Below are positions 33,984 to 43,159 of a DNA stretch of 64,000 nucleotides, piece by piece. Under the pieces are notes generated by a model that saw nothing but the letters and a program-made list of their open reading frames with translations, did no database searches and was not told the origin of the DNA. Position 1 is the first letter of the stretch. The number at the start of each line of letters is the position of its first letter. Made by a program: the position numbers and the translations under genes. The DNA is taken from NCBI RefSeq assembly GCF_017983445.1, contig NZ_JAGOBJ010000006.1, positions 117,485 to 181,484 on the forward strand. Reading direction: 5' to 3'. Source of the stretch: Halomonas sp. GTDB taxonomy: Bacteria; Pseudomonadota; Gammaproteobacteria; Pseudomonadales; Halomonadaceae.

Positions 33984-34000
33984 TGGCGTCCCTGGCAGGA
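33984..34000 (+). repeat. tRNA-side attachment repeat of the island
   Basis: TGGCGTCCCTGGCAGGA is the reverse complement of the tRNA-Arg 3' end and matches 25571-25587 in 16 of 17 positions. Confidence 0.8.
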
Positions 34001-34060
34001 GTCGAACCTGCGACCTGCCGCTTAGGAGGCGGCTGCTCTATCCTACTGAGCTACAGGGAC
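33984..34060 (-). tRNA. tRNA-Arg (anticodon CCT)
   Basis: Read on the minus strand from 34060: acceptor GTCCCTG, D-arm GCTC...GAGC, anticodon stem GCCGC with loop CTCCTAA (anticodon CCT), T-arm GCAGG-TTCGACT-CCTGC, acceptor CAGGGAC, discriminator G and an encoded CCA (33984-33986). Its 3' end is the integration site of the island to its left. Confidence 0.97.
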
Positions 34061-34128
34061 TTTGCTTACAGAAGGGGCGCGTAGTATAGCGTGTTACACA
34101 TGACACTCCAACCCGCAGCCGCCTCTTC

Positions 34129-35076
34129 TTATACCCACCCCAGCAGGCGCAGAGCAAAAATGCCCAGCGTGATGGAGATGCTGGCCATCATCGTGGTGAT
34201 CGCAATAATATTCGCGGCCAGCGCTGCGTTACCGCCCATGGCTTTGACCATGACAAAGCTGGCGGCGGCGGTGGGGCTTGCAAAGAACAGGAACAGCAGA
34301 CCGAGCTGTTCGCCCTCAAAGCCCAGCATCCACGCGGCAGCGGTTGAAACTACCGGAAGAACCACCATTTTCATGACGCTCGAACTTAGCGCAATCTCGC
34401 TTTTATCGCGGATGCTGGATACTGACAGCGTGGCGCCAATACAGATGAGTGCTAGCGGCAGGGTTAATGAGGCAAAGTAGTCGCCAGAGGTCATCAGCCA
34501 GCTAGGCAGTGAGATAGACAGAGCGGTAAACGGCAGCGCCACAATTACCGAGATAATCAGCGGGTTCATGGCAATATTTTTTAATATGCTGCGCCAATCG
34601 GCGGCCTGGCCCGGCTGATAGGTTGCCAATATCCAGACGGATAGCGCGTTATACATGACGATGACAATGCCCACCAGCAAGCTACCCGCCGATAATCCGT
34701 AGTTACCGTACATACCCGCTGCCAGAGCTAATCCCACGACCCCACAGTTGCCACGAAATGCACCTTGAATGTAGATGCCGCGCTCAGCGTAAGGGATGCG
34801 AAAACGCGCCCATAGCCAGCTAACGACAAACTGGCCAAATGTGGCGGCGGTAAAAAACAGCATCAGCGGAATATCAAGGGCAACGCTAAGGTCTGCCTTG
34901 ATTAAGCTAAGAAAAATAAGCGTGGGTAGCGTGGCTTTAAAGACCAATGCAGACGCCGTCGATACAAACGTACGGTCAATCAAGCCCAGGCGTTTTAGGC
35001 CAATACCCAGAAAAACCATGGCAAACACCGGTAAGGTGATATCCAGCGTTCGGGCAAACAGTTCAAGTAGATTCAC
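34129..35076 (-). CDS. AEC-family (auxin efflux carrier-like) transporter
   Basis: A 315-residue ten-helix protein: LPVFAMVFLGIGLKRLGLID at the start, GAFRGNCGVVGLALA in helix 4 and FFASPTAAASFVMVKAMGGN near helix 9 are the AEC/PIN-domain family signatures. Bacterial members export or import malonate, malate or amino acids; the substrate is not predictable here. The start is GTG 35076 with only a weak ribosome site. It stands just upstream (in chromosome terms) of the tRNA-Arg gene and has no operon partner. Confidence 0.88.
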   Translation of the reverse strand: MNLLELFARTLDITLPVFAMVFLGIGLKRLGLIDRTFVSTASALVFKATLPTLIFLSLIKADLSVALDIPLMLFFTAATFGQFVVSWLWARFRIPYAERGIYIQGAFRGNCGVVGLALAAGMYGNYGLSAGSLLVGIVIVMYNALSVWILATYQPGQAADWRSILKNIAMNPLIISVIVALPFTALSISLPSWLMTSGDYFASLTLPLALICIGATLSVSSIRDKSEIALSSSVMKMVVLPVVSTAAAWMLGFEGEQLGLLFLFFASPTAAASFVMVKAMGGNAALAANIIAITTMMASISITLGIFALRLLGWV

Positions 35077-35188
35077 AGCATCGTCTCTGCCAATTCAGCA
35101 CACCTTAATATTCCATTGTAATCGATACGATGTCGACTTGATCACTCAGGCTGATACAGCGTTTAATGCTTTTTGCTGCCTTATTGAC

Positions 35189-37207
35189 CTAATCGAATAA
35201 TTTCATCAGGCCTACCTCAGGCGGGACTTTAGTGACCACGCTATCACGCCCCTTCGCTTTTGCCTCGTAGCTTCCGGCATCGGCGCGGGAAAGCGCATCT
35301 TCAGTACAGGTATCGTTATCGTCGAAGCTGGTCACCCCGATACTGAGCGTTACTCGATACTCTTTATCTAAATGAGTAACCGAAATTTCGCTGACCGCCT
35401 GCCGCAGTGATTCAGCAATTTTCTGCGCCTGCCCCAGCGTGCAGCTGGGCAGCAGCACGCTAAACTCATCCCCACCTTGGCGCGCTACATGATCACTGCG
35501 TCGTACCTCCCATGCAACCACTTGTGCAATTCGACGCAGCATCTCATCACCCAGCGCGTGCCCTCCTTCATCGTTGATCGGTTTAAAGTGATCCAAATCG
35601 AACATGAAGAGCGCCGACGGCGTACTGGTTTTGCGAAAATCGGCAAACGCCTCTTCAATGCGGCGTTCAAAACCACGTCGATTTAAAAGCCCCGTTAATG
35701 GATCGTGCTCGGCTTCCCAACGCTGCAGCGCTTCTTGTTGGCGGCGTTCGGTAATATCTTTCACCACGCCAACCAACCCCAGGGAATGCCCGCCCTGGGT
35801 CAGCATCACTACCCGCGCATGAATATCCAGCCACAGGGTTTCACTATCAGCATGTATGAACCGCATTTGACGTATGAAGTCGCTGCCATTTTTTAAACTA
35901 TACAGCCACATATCCCTTGCCCCTTCAAAGTCGTCGGGATGGATCTGATTTAACCAGGCTTCCATAGGGCGAGCAGCAGGCATACCCAGCATTTCCAGTA
36001 ATGCCGGGTTCATATAGGTAATTTCGCCATCAAAATTGGCAACAAACATGCCTTGGGGGGTAGCGCTTAATACGGAATCCAAAAACGCCTGGCGCTCTTG
36101 CAGATGATCGACAAGCGTTTGCCGCTCTTCTTCTACGCGGTTAAAGGTAGTGGCAACCTGTTGCAACTCCTGCATTGCCGTGGCCAGGTTGACGCGCTCG
36201 CGGCGCCCTAAGCCTACTTCACCAATTTGAGTTTCCAGATGCTTGAGCGGCGCCAATATACGCGCTAATAAAAGCCATAGTGCTGGCATCATCAAAATGG
36301 CCAGCAGTAACCACATCCACCCTAATTTATGAATGAACCCTGATAGCGGCAGCTGCGATTGTTCAAGCGGTAAATAGAGACCAATGATCCAGTTAGCGGG
36401 CCATACTTGTGTATAGGATTGAAGCCCCATTCGTTCGTTAAATAATTTCCCGACCCCATCACCCTGCCAGCCGTCTAACGCCATATCCAGCAAGGGGTTG
36501 ATGGATTCACCTTCCAAATGAACATTCACTAGCGCCGCATCAGGATGAAACAGGATTTTCCCCGAGGCGGTGATCACCCCTGCATACCCCTGCTCACCTA
36601 AGCGCACTTTTGCCAAACGACTGAATAACCCTCCCGTATCCAAGGTCAGCACACCACCCACCACCCCAGCAAACTCCCCCTTCTCATCAATCCGGGGAAC
36701 ACTGACCAGTACCATGGGTACACGGCTTGCCCTTCCTATAAATGGCTCACTTACGTAGGGCTGCAGAGTGCCGCGCAGCATTTTGAAATGCTCAGTGTGT
36801 GTAACCTCAAGACCCGCTCGCCCAATGACGCTAGGCCAATCGGCAAGTACTTTTCCAGTGCGATCGGCAACGATAATGCCATCAAACCAGGCCATTAAAG
36901 TGTCGTTATGGCGCAGTTCGTAACTTAGCCAATCAGTATCATCGCTGTAACCAATAATCGCGTCGAGCCGTTGCAGCGCATCGAAACGAAGCTCAATCTG
37001 CTGGGTAACCTCATCCGCCAAAAGCCTGGCTTCGTAGCGCAGATGCATCATGTTGGTTTCAAGCACCATGGTTTTACCCACCTGCCATGCCAAACTCAGC
37101 AGCAGCGCAACCAGTAGTAACAAGGTACCTAAAAGCCCCAGCAACAGCCGACCTTTTAGCGTTCTGAAAGAGCGTATTTTTTTTAGCGGGTAAGACAAAG
37201 GCACCAA
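35189..37207 (-). CDS. Membrane Cache-PAS-GGDEF diguanylate cyclase
   Basis: The 672-residue protein has TM1 (about 20-42), a periplasmic double-Cache sensor (about 45-290), TM2 (about 295-317), a HAMP-like linker, PAS with PAC (about 370-495; VGVVKDITERRQQEA) and a GGDEF domain (about 500-660). The active-site motif is intact: RQGGDEFSVLL near residue 578, and RRSD five residues before it forms the inhibitory I-site for c-di-GMP. No EAL domain follows, so it should make c-di-GMP in response to an external small molecule. It lies back-to-back with the capsule operon, which fits control of surface polysaccharide. Confidence 0.93.
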   Translation of the reverse strand: MVPLSYPLKKIRSFRTLKGRLLLGLLGTLLLLVALLLSLAWQVGKTMVLETNMMHLRYEARLLADEVTQQIELRFDALQRLDAIIGYSDDTDWLSYELRHNDTLMAWFDGIIVADRTGKVLADWPSVIGRAGLEVTHTEHFKMLRGTLQPYVSEPFIGRASRVPMVLVSVPRIDEKGEFAGVVGGVLTLDTGGLFSRLAKVRLGEQGYAGVITASGKILFHPDAALVNVHLEGESINPLLDMALDGWQGDGVGKLFNERMGLQSYTQVWPANWIIGLYLPLEQSQLPLSGFIHKLGWMWLLLAILMMPALWLLLARILAPLKHLETQIGEVGLGRRERVNLATAMQELQQVATTFNRVEEERQTLVDHLQERQAFLDSVLSATPQGMFVANFDGEITYMNPALLEMLGMPAARPMEAWLNQIHPDDFEGARDMWLYSLKNGSDFIRQMRFIHADSETLWLDIHARVVMLTQGGHSLGLVGVVKDITERRQQEALQRWEAEHDPLTGLLNRRGFERRIEEAFADFRKTSTPSALFMFDLDHFKPINDEGGHALGDEMLRRIAQVVAWEVRRSDHVARQGGDEFSVLLPSCTLGQAQKIAESLRQAVSEISVTHLDKEYRVTLSIGVTSFDDNDTCTEDALSRADAGSYEAKAKGRDSVVTKVPPEVGLMKLFD

Positions 37208-37455
37208 TTATCCTTTTTCGAAGACTTCCCTATGCTGTGCAGCATTAATTCTTCCAGCGAATGCTAAATTACCAAAAACACTATTATTGTGCGCGTTGAT
37301 TAAACCAAAGTTAATTCTATTTTCTTTAAACTATCTGATTATTAATGCGGCTTGGTTAAAATTAGTAAGCACTTACTGCGCTTAATTGATAAGCGCGCCT
37401 GTTTCACGTATGTTCGCTCGCCTAACTTCTTCTCCCGTTACTAACGACGATCCCC
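37208..37455. promoter_or_regulatory. Divergent promoter region of the GGDEF gene and the capsule operon
   Basis: 248 AT-rich bases. I looked for an ops element (GGCGGTAGYNT-like) expected if the distal RfaH-like protein acts on this operon and did not find a clear one. TTGATT near 37298 with TAAACTAT about 30 bp later is a possible sigma-70 promoter for kpsC but is weak evidence. Confidence 0.35.
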
Positions 37456-39459
37456 ATGGCAAAAAGTACGGCAGGTTATACATCAGCTGGCATTGGCAAA
37501 ATAGACACGCTTCCCGCTCTGCTGTCTGAATTTAGCCACTTCTCACGCCTGCGGCCACTACAAAAAAAACCAGACGCCGTCATTGGTTGGGGACTGAAAC
37601 CAACAAGCCTTAACGCAAGGCGTTATGCCAAGCGTAACCAGTTACCTTATATCGCCCTGGAAGACGGCTTTTTGCGTTCACTTGGCCTTGGAGTGGAAGG
37701 ATTTCAAGCACATAGCGTGGTAGTTGACCACACCGGCATCTATTACGATGCCTCGCGGCCCTCGGATCTCGAAAACTGGTTAAATACCGCTACTTTTACA
37801 CAGGATGAACTTCATCAGGCAGAGCGATGTATCAAGCAACTCATCCGCTATCGTCTGTCAAAATATAATCATGCTCCAGACTTCGTAATAGACCACTCGC
37901 CCCAGCCAAGGGTGTTAGTGGTTGACCAAACCGCAGGCGATGCCTCGATTGGATTTGGCGGTGCAAGCGCCGAAAGCTTCCAACACATGCTGGAAACGGC
38001 GCTGAGCGACCACCCAGACGCTGAAATCCTTGTCAAGATACATCCTGACGTCATTGCCGGTAAAAAACAGGGGCATCTGCTCAGCGCGCAAGATCACCCA
38101 CGCTGCCGTGTGGTTAGTGAAAACATTAACCCCTGGGCACTATTTGATCAGGTGGATAGCGTTTATGTCGTCACCAGCCAGCTAGGTTTTGAAGCCTTGC
38201 TGGCTGGCAAACGCGTTCACTGTTTTGGCCTGCCCTTCTATGCCAGCTGGGGACTGACTCAGGATCAAATCTCCTGCTCGAGGCGGCGTACAAAGCGGTC
38301 GCTTCACGAAGTATTTGCGGCCGCTTATTTGCGCTATACGCGCTACGCCAACCCCTATACGTTAAAGTCCGCCACGCTAGAAGAAACGATCGCGCTGATT
38401 GCTGACCAAAAGCGCCAGCAGGAACGGCTGCGCGGGGAGTGGTTGGCGTGCGGATTCTCATCCTGGAAGCGGCGCTTTATTCATCATTTTATGGGAAGCG
38501 CGGCGCAGCTGACCTATCAGGCAACGCTTCCTGACAAACCGCCTGCGCAAAAGCTTTTAGTATGGTCTAGCCGGATTGATCATGATTTTGAGCAGCAGCA
38601 CACAGCGCTTATGCCGCATATATGGCGAATAGAGGATGGGTTTATCCGCTCAGTGGGTTTGGGCGTTGATCTTACCCAGCCCCTTTCGCTAGTGATTGAC
38701 GCCCAGGGCATTTATTACGACCCGAGCCAACCAAGTGACCTGGAAACGCTGCTCCAGCACACGACGTTTAACGACGATCTGCTTGAGCGAGCAGCGCAGT
38801 TGCGAGAACGCCTGGTGGCATTGAAGCTTTCAAAATATAACGTCCGCGGGCACAGCTCTATCGATTTGCCGTATAATACGCGGATAATTCTGGTACCTGG
38901 CCAAGTCGAGAGCGATGCATCCATTGCCATGGGGTCACCGCAGATACGTACCAATAGCGCGTTGTTGAACGCGGTACGTACGGCCAATCCTGACGCCTAT
39001 ATTATCTATAAAGCACATCCTGATGTGATTAGCGGCGCGCGCATAGGGGCACTCGAACCCGATGCCCAACGCCTGTATGATCTGGATGCCAGCCACATGG
39101 ATATCGCAACGTTACTAGAGCGCGTCGATGCGGTTCATACCATGAGCTCATTAACGGGGTTTGAGGCACTATTACGCCACCGAGAAGTCGTAACCTACGG
39201 CATGCCGTTTTACGCCGGCTGGGGATTAACGCAGGACGCCATGCGCTGCGAGCGCCGTTCGCGTCATTTATCGCTCGATGCACTGGTGGCAGGCACATTA
39301 ATCCTTTACCCGTGTTATGTAGACCCGTCAAGCCGTCAGCTCTGTAACGCTGAAACCGTCGTTAGTCTTTTAGAACAGGCAAGAGCACACCAGCCGACGC
39401 TGACATGGAAGCAGCGTCTCTACCGGCTTTACCGCAATTTATTGATTGGAAGACATTGA
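37456..39459 (+). CDS. kpsC: Capsule polysaccharide beta-Kdo transferase KpsC
   Basis: KpsC adds alternating beta-Kdo residues of the linker between the phospholipid and group 2 capsule. The 667 residues contain two related halves, each with the IALEDGFLRSLGLGV / WRIEDGFIRSVGLGVD block, a GIYYDxSxPSDLE motif, LSKYN, a QxxxDASIxxG motif and KxHPDVIxG, matching the two GT domains of KpsC. First gene of the operon; its stop lies just before the kpsS start. ATG 37456 has a weak ribosome site. Confidence 0.95.
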   Translation: MAKSTAGYTSAGIGKIDTLPALLSEFSHFSRLRPLQKKPDAVIGWGLKPTSLNARRYAKRNQLPYIALEDGFLRSLGLGVEGFQAHSVVVDHTGIYYDASRPSDLENWLNTATFTQDELHQAERCIKQLIRYRLSKYNHAPDFVIDHSPQPRVLVVDQTAGDASIGFGGASAESFQHMLETALSDHPDAEILVKIHPDVIAGKKQGHLLSAQDHPRCRVVSENINPWALFDQVDSVYVVTSQLGFEALLAGKRVHCFGLPFYASWGLTQDQISCSRRRTKRSLHEVFAAAYLRYTRYANPYTLKSATLEETIALIADQKRQQERLRGEWLACGFSSWKRRFIHHFMGSAAQLTYQATLPDKPPAQKLLVWSSRIDHDFEQQHTALMPHIWRIEDGFIRSVGLGVDLTQPLSLVIDAQGIYYDPSQPSDLETLLQHTTFNDDLLERAAQLRERLVALKLSKYNVRGHSSIDLPYNTRIILVPGQVESDASIAMGSPQIRTNSALLNAVRTANPDAYIIYKAHPDVISGARIGALEPDAQRLYDLDASHMDIATLLERVDAVHTMSSLTGFEALLRHREVVTYGMPFYAGWGLTQDAMRCERRSRHLSLDALVAGTLILYPCYVDPSSRQLCNAETVVSLLEQARAHQPTLTWKQRLYRLYRNLLIGRH

Positions 39460-39460
39460 G

Positions 39461-40696
39461 TTGAAGCAAAAGCGCGCATTCTTATTCTTACAAGGGGTCT
39501 GCTCGCCCTTCTATCAGCGCTTGGCACGTCGGCTTTCTGACGATGGCCACCGCGTGGTGAAGGTCAACTTCAACGCAGGCGATATTGCCTACTGGCAAAA
39601 AACACATAGTGAAAACCATTTATTTCGCGCCCCATTAAGTGAACTGCCGGCCTATATCGAATCGCTCTGGCAGCGCTATGCGATTACGGATCAGGTAATG
39701 TTTGGCGACCGTCGGCCGATTCATCGGCCTGCAGTGGATAATGCCCAAAAGGCTGGCGTGCGCACCCATGTGTTTGAAGAGGGCTACTTTCGTCCTTTCT
39801 GGGTAACGCTTGAGCGCGATGGTGTTAACGGCCATTCGCTTTTACCCCGTGATCCTCAATGGTTTTATGAAACGGGTAAAGCGCTGCCTGAAATGCCCCC
39901 ACCCGTGCGCTTTCGTTCATCGTTCAAGATCCGCGCCATGCACGATGTTGCCTATCATCTGGCGGGGTTAGCCAACCCATTGGTGGCGCCGCATTATCGT
40001 AACCATGCGCCCATTACGGCGCCGGTCGAGTACGCCGGTTATCTCAAGCGCTTTACGCTGTTGAAGCAGTGGAAAAAGCAGGATGCCCAGCGTATTAAAA
40101 CGTTGATTGAAAGCGCTAAGCCCTACTTTATATTGCCGCTTCAGCTTAATACGGATGCCCAGATCCGTGATCACTCGCCGTATGCCAACATGCAGGAAGT
40201 GATGGATCATGTCATGGGATCGTTTGCCGAGCATGCGCCAAGCGATGCGCTGCTGTGCATTAAAAACCATCCGCTGGATATGGGGCTGGTGAACTACTCA
40301 AGAATCATCAAGCAGCTGGCTCAGTTTTATGGCCTGCAAGAGCGAATCGTCTATTTGGAGTCAGGCAATTTAGACACGCTTATCAAACACGCCGTGGGTA
40401 CCGTCACGGTTAACAGCACCGTCGGGTTTGTTTCTCTGGAAAAGCAGTGCCCTACCTTTGCGTTGAGCGACCCGATCTACAACCTCGCCGGGCTTACCTA
40501 TGAAGGAAGCCTGGACGAGTTCTGGAATCAGCCGCCCAAGCCGAGCCTGGAGCTGTTTACCTATTTCCGCAACACGGTGATGCATACCGTGCAGGTCAAC
40601 GGCGGTTTCTATTGCCAGCCCAGCATTGATCTGGCCGTCAATAATGCAGCCCACATACTGGAAGCCTGCCCATCGCCGCTGGAGAAACTACTGTGA
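39461..40696 (+). CDS. kpsS: Capsule polysaccharide beta-Kdo transferase KpsS (RkpJ-like)
   Basis: KpsS adds the first Kdo to lyso-phosphatidylglycerol in group 2 capsules. The 411-residue product shows AFLFLQGVCSPFYQRLARRL at the start, MFGDRRPIHRPAV, THVFEEGYFRPFWVTLE and CIKNHPLDMGLVNYSRII. The start is probably TTG 39461, immediately after the kpsC stop and preceded by GGAAG; TTG 39446, inside kpsC, would add five residues. The C-terminus overlaps the next gene by 4 bp. Confidence 0.92.
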   Translation: MKQKRAFLFLQGVCSPFYQRLARRLSDDGHRVVKVNFNAGDIAYWQKTHSENHLFRAPLSELPAYIESLWQRYAITDQVMFGDRRPIHRPAVDNAQKAGVRTHVFEEGYFRPFWVTLERDGVNGHSLLPRDPQWFYETGKALPEMPPPVRFRSSFKIRAMHDVAYHLAGLANPLVAPHYRNHAPITAPVEYAGYLKRFTLLKQWKKQDAQRIKTLIESAKPYFILPLQLNTDAQIRDHSPYANMQEVMDHVMGSFAEHAPSDALLCIKNHPLDMGLVNYSRIIKQLAQFYGLQERIVYLESGNLDTLIKHAVGTVTVNSTVGFVSLEKQCPTFALSDPIYNLAGLTYEGSLDEFWNQPPKPSLELFTYFRNTVMHTVQVNGGFYCQPSIDLAVNNAAHILEACPSPLEKLL

Positions 40697-41499
40697 GTGC
40701 TGCATTGAACCCCGTAACCCAGCGCTGCGTACTGATTACCGGAGCAACGGGCGCCATTGGCGGTGCGCTGGCAAAAGCCTACGCCAATCAGCACACCCAT
40801 TTAGTGCTGCATGGTCGGCAGCAAGAGGTGCTCTCGGCCCTGGCCGATACCTGCCGCGAACAGGGTGCGCAAGTGACCACTGCCTCGGTCAATCTTACTG
40901 ATGAGGCAGCGCTTGCGCAGTGGCTTCACGGCCTTTGTACAGAGCACCTGCCGGATATCGTGATAGCTACCGCGGGTAAAAACACCCACCCCCAAGCATC
41001 AGGAGCACTCGAACCCTGGAGTGACGTACAGACGCTGTTGGATATCAACCTGAAAACGCCGATCGCCATGGCTCAGCACCTGGTACCCGCGATGCAGGCA
41101 CGCGGCAGCGGCCAGCTGGTATTTATCAGCTCGCTTGCCGGGTGGCACGGCCTGCCTAGCACCCCCACTTATAGCGCTAGCAAAGCAGGCATTAAAGCTT
41201 ACGGTGAAGGTCTGCGCGGTCTGCTGGCCCCTTACGGTATCGGTGTGACCGTGGTAATGCCTGGCTATGTAACGTCGCCCATGTGCAATGCCATGCCCGG
41301 CCCCAAGCCGTTCGAATGGCCTCCTGAGCGAGCCGCCAAGGTGATCAAGCGCGGCATCGAGGCTAACCGGGCGCGCATCAGCTTTCCTTTTCCGCTTAAT
41401 TTCGGCACCTGGTGGCTGGCGGTACTTCCCGCCGGTATTTCCCAGTGGTTAATCAAGCGCCTGGGGTTTGATCATCTCGACCACCCAGGAGGTGCCTGA
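40693..41499 (+). CDS. Short-chain dehydrogenase/reductase, RkpH-like
   Basis: A 268-residue classical SDR: Rossmann motif TGATGAIGGALAKAYA, NAG-region variant ATAGKNTH, catalytic Ser (SSLAGWHGLPSTPTYSASKAG) with Tyr-x-x-x-Lys in YSASK, and VMPGYVTSPM. The start is GTG 40693, overlapping the kpsS stop (GTGA). In the rhizobial rkp-1 region RkpH occupies the same place; together with the oxoamine synthase downstream it may reduce a 3-keto intermediate, as 3-ketosphinganine reductase does (inference). Confidence 0.87.
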   Translation: MSAALNPVTQRCVLITGATGAIGGALAKAYANQHTHLVLHGRQQEVLSALADTCREQGAQVTTASVNLTDEAALAQWLHGLCTEHLPDIVIATAGKNTHPQASGALEPWSDVQTLLDINLKTPIAMAQHLVPAMQARGSGQLVFISSLAGWHGLPSTPTYSASKAGIKAYGEGLRGLLAPYGIGVTVVMPGYVTSPMCNAMPGPKPFEWPPERAAKVIKRGIEANRARISFPFPLNFGTWWLAVLPAGISQWLIKRLGFDHLDHPGGA

Positions 41500-41500
41500 C

Positions 41501-43159
41501 ATGGCCACCTCACTGTCTATTCAGCTGCTATGGCCATTATTGATTGGACTGCTGGGAACGATCATTTTTGAAGCGCTGCTTAACCCGCGCCCTCGCCCGT
41601 TTTGGCGACGTGGCCTGGCTGCCAACAGCGTGCACCTGGGCAGCTGGTTATTGCTGTTTGGGGCATTTGTTTTAGTGCTTCAACGGCCTTGGTTTGCGGT
41701 GATTTTTATTCTTTCACTACAGTTGGTCGTCGTGCAGTCCAGCAATACCAAATCACGCACGCTGAACGAGCCGTTTATTTGCCACGATTTTGAATACTTC
41801 TGGGATGCTATCCTCCACCCACGCCTTTATGTACCCTTTTTTGGAACAGGCCTTGCCATCGCCGCGATTGGTGCAGGAGCGGCCGCTATCGGGGCGTTTC
41901 TTTACTGGGAGCCTTCGCTGGTGTCGCGCTGGAGTGGGCAAGGCTTTATCACCTGCTGCTTATTGTTAAGCGTGTCAGGCGCACTGCTGGTTACGTCAGG
42001 TTGGCGGGCGCTAGCGCCGGTTACGCTGAACCCTGTTGATGACATGAATCGCCTGGGATTATTCGCAAGCCTCTGGGCTTACGGCATTGCACTAATGCGT
42101 TCCTCCGCGCCTGCACCGGAACAATCGCCGTTTTATCAGTTAGCCCATCATCTGAAAGAAGAGCACCGGGCATCGTTATCATCTGAGGCCTCGTCTGAAA
42201 CGCGGCCCAATGTCGTGTTGGTACAAAGCGAATCGTTTTTCGACCCGCGGCCCTGGTATACGGATGTCAGCGACAGCTTACTGACGCATTTTGATACGAC
42301 GCGTAAACAAGCCTTACAGCAGGGTGAGCTAAGCGTGCCCGCCTGGGGTGCCAATACCGTGCGCACCGAATGCGCGGTGCTTACCGGGCTTTCACCCAGC
42401 GCCTGGGGGCCACGTCAATTCAACCCCTATCGCACGCTGTCACGCCATCCGCTTCCCAGCCTTGCGAGCACATTTAAGACAGCGGGCTATCGCACGGTGT
42501 GTATTCACCCCTACCCCGCCAGCTTTTATATGCGTCACAAGGTAATCCCCCAGTTAGGGTTTGATCAGTTCATCGATATCGGTAGTTTTGAGAGTAGCGA
42601 TAAGCAAGGCCAGTACATTGGCGACTTGGCCGTGGCACGAAAGGTTGGACGACTGCTTGAAGATAGCGATAATAGACCGCTTTTCGTGTTCGTGATTACC
42701 ATGGAAAACCATGGCCCGCTACACTTGGAAGCACCTCATCAGGAAAGTGTAGCGGCTGCGCTGCCCACGGCACCCTGGCCACTGCCCACGCACTTACGCG
42801 ATTTATCTGTGTATTTGCGCCATTTGGGTGAGGCCGACAAAATGCTGGCCCATGTAAAAGATGCTTTAAATGAGGCTAAAAGGCCGGGGCTGCTAGGCTG
42901 GTATGGTGACCATGTACCGATTTTACCGGCAGCGTATGAATATTTCTCACCGCCTACGGGTCATACACCTTACATGATATGGTCAACACAATTGCCCAGT
43001 CAGTCGCAGGTACCACCATGCGATAGAGCACAAAACCCGCATGAGTCGTACGCGCTGTCAGCTAACGAGCTTGGCGTCCAGCTATTTAAACAAGCGTTTG
43101 GACACGATATAAGTAGCGATGTGATCAAGGCAGAACCAGAACCTCAGGAGCAAGAATGA
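41501..43159 (+). CDS. LTA synthase-like, sulfatase-fold membrane enzyme (RkpI-like)
   Basis: The 552-residue product has about five N-terminal helices (to about residue 200) and an alkaline-phosphatase/sulfatase-fold domain (about 225-530) with VVLVQSESFFDPR (metal-binding Glu), a WGANTVRTECAVLTGLSP block holding the nucleophile Thr, FVFVITMENHGPLH and LLGWYGDHVP. Members transfer phosphoglycerol, phosphoethanolamine or similar groups at the periplasmic face. ATG 41501 follows AGGAGG, one base after the SDR stop; its own stop overlaps the PKS start (ATGA). A role in decorating the capsule or its lipid is inferred. Confidence 0.86.
   Translation: MATSLSIQLLWPLLIGLLGTIIFEALLNPRPRPFWRRGLAANSVHLGSWLLLFGAFVLVLQRPWFAVIFILSLQLVVVQSSNTKSRTLNEPFICHDFEYFWDAILHPRLYVPFFGTGLAIAAIGAGAAAIGAFLYWEPSLVSRWSGQGFITCCLLLSVSGALLVTSGWRALAPVTLNPVDDMNRLGLFASLWAYGIALMRSSAPAPEQSPFYQLAHHLKEEHRASLSSEASSETRPNVVLVQSESFFDPRPWYTDVSDSLLTHFDTTRKQALQQGELSVPAWGANTVRTECAVLTGLSPSAWGPRQFNPYRTLSRHPLPSLASTFKTAGYRTVCIHPYPASFYMRHKVIPQLGFDQFIDIGSFESSDKQGQYIGDLAVARKVGRLLEDSDNRPLFVFVITMENHGPLHLEAPHQESVAAALPTAPWPLPTHLRDLSVYLRHLGEADKMLAHVKDALNEAKRPGLLGWYGDHVPILPAAYEYFSPPTGHTPYMIWSTQLPSQSQVPPCDRAQNPHESYALSANELGVQLFKQAFGHDISSDVIKAEPEPQEQE

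Noticed and set aside
37208-37455. ops element for RfaH upstream of kpsC
   Set aside because: No sequence close to GGCGGTAGYNT could be found in the region.
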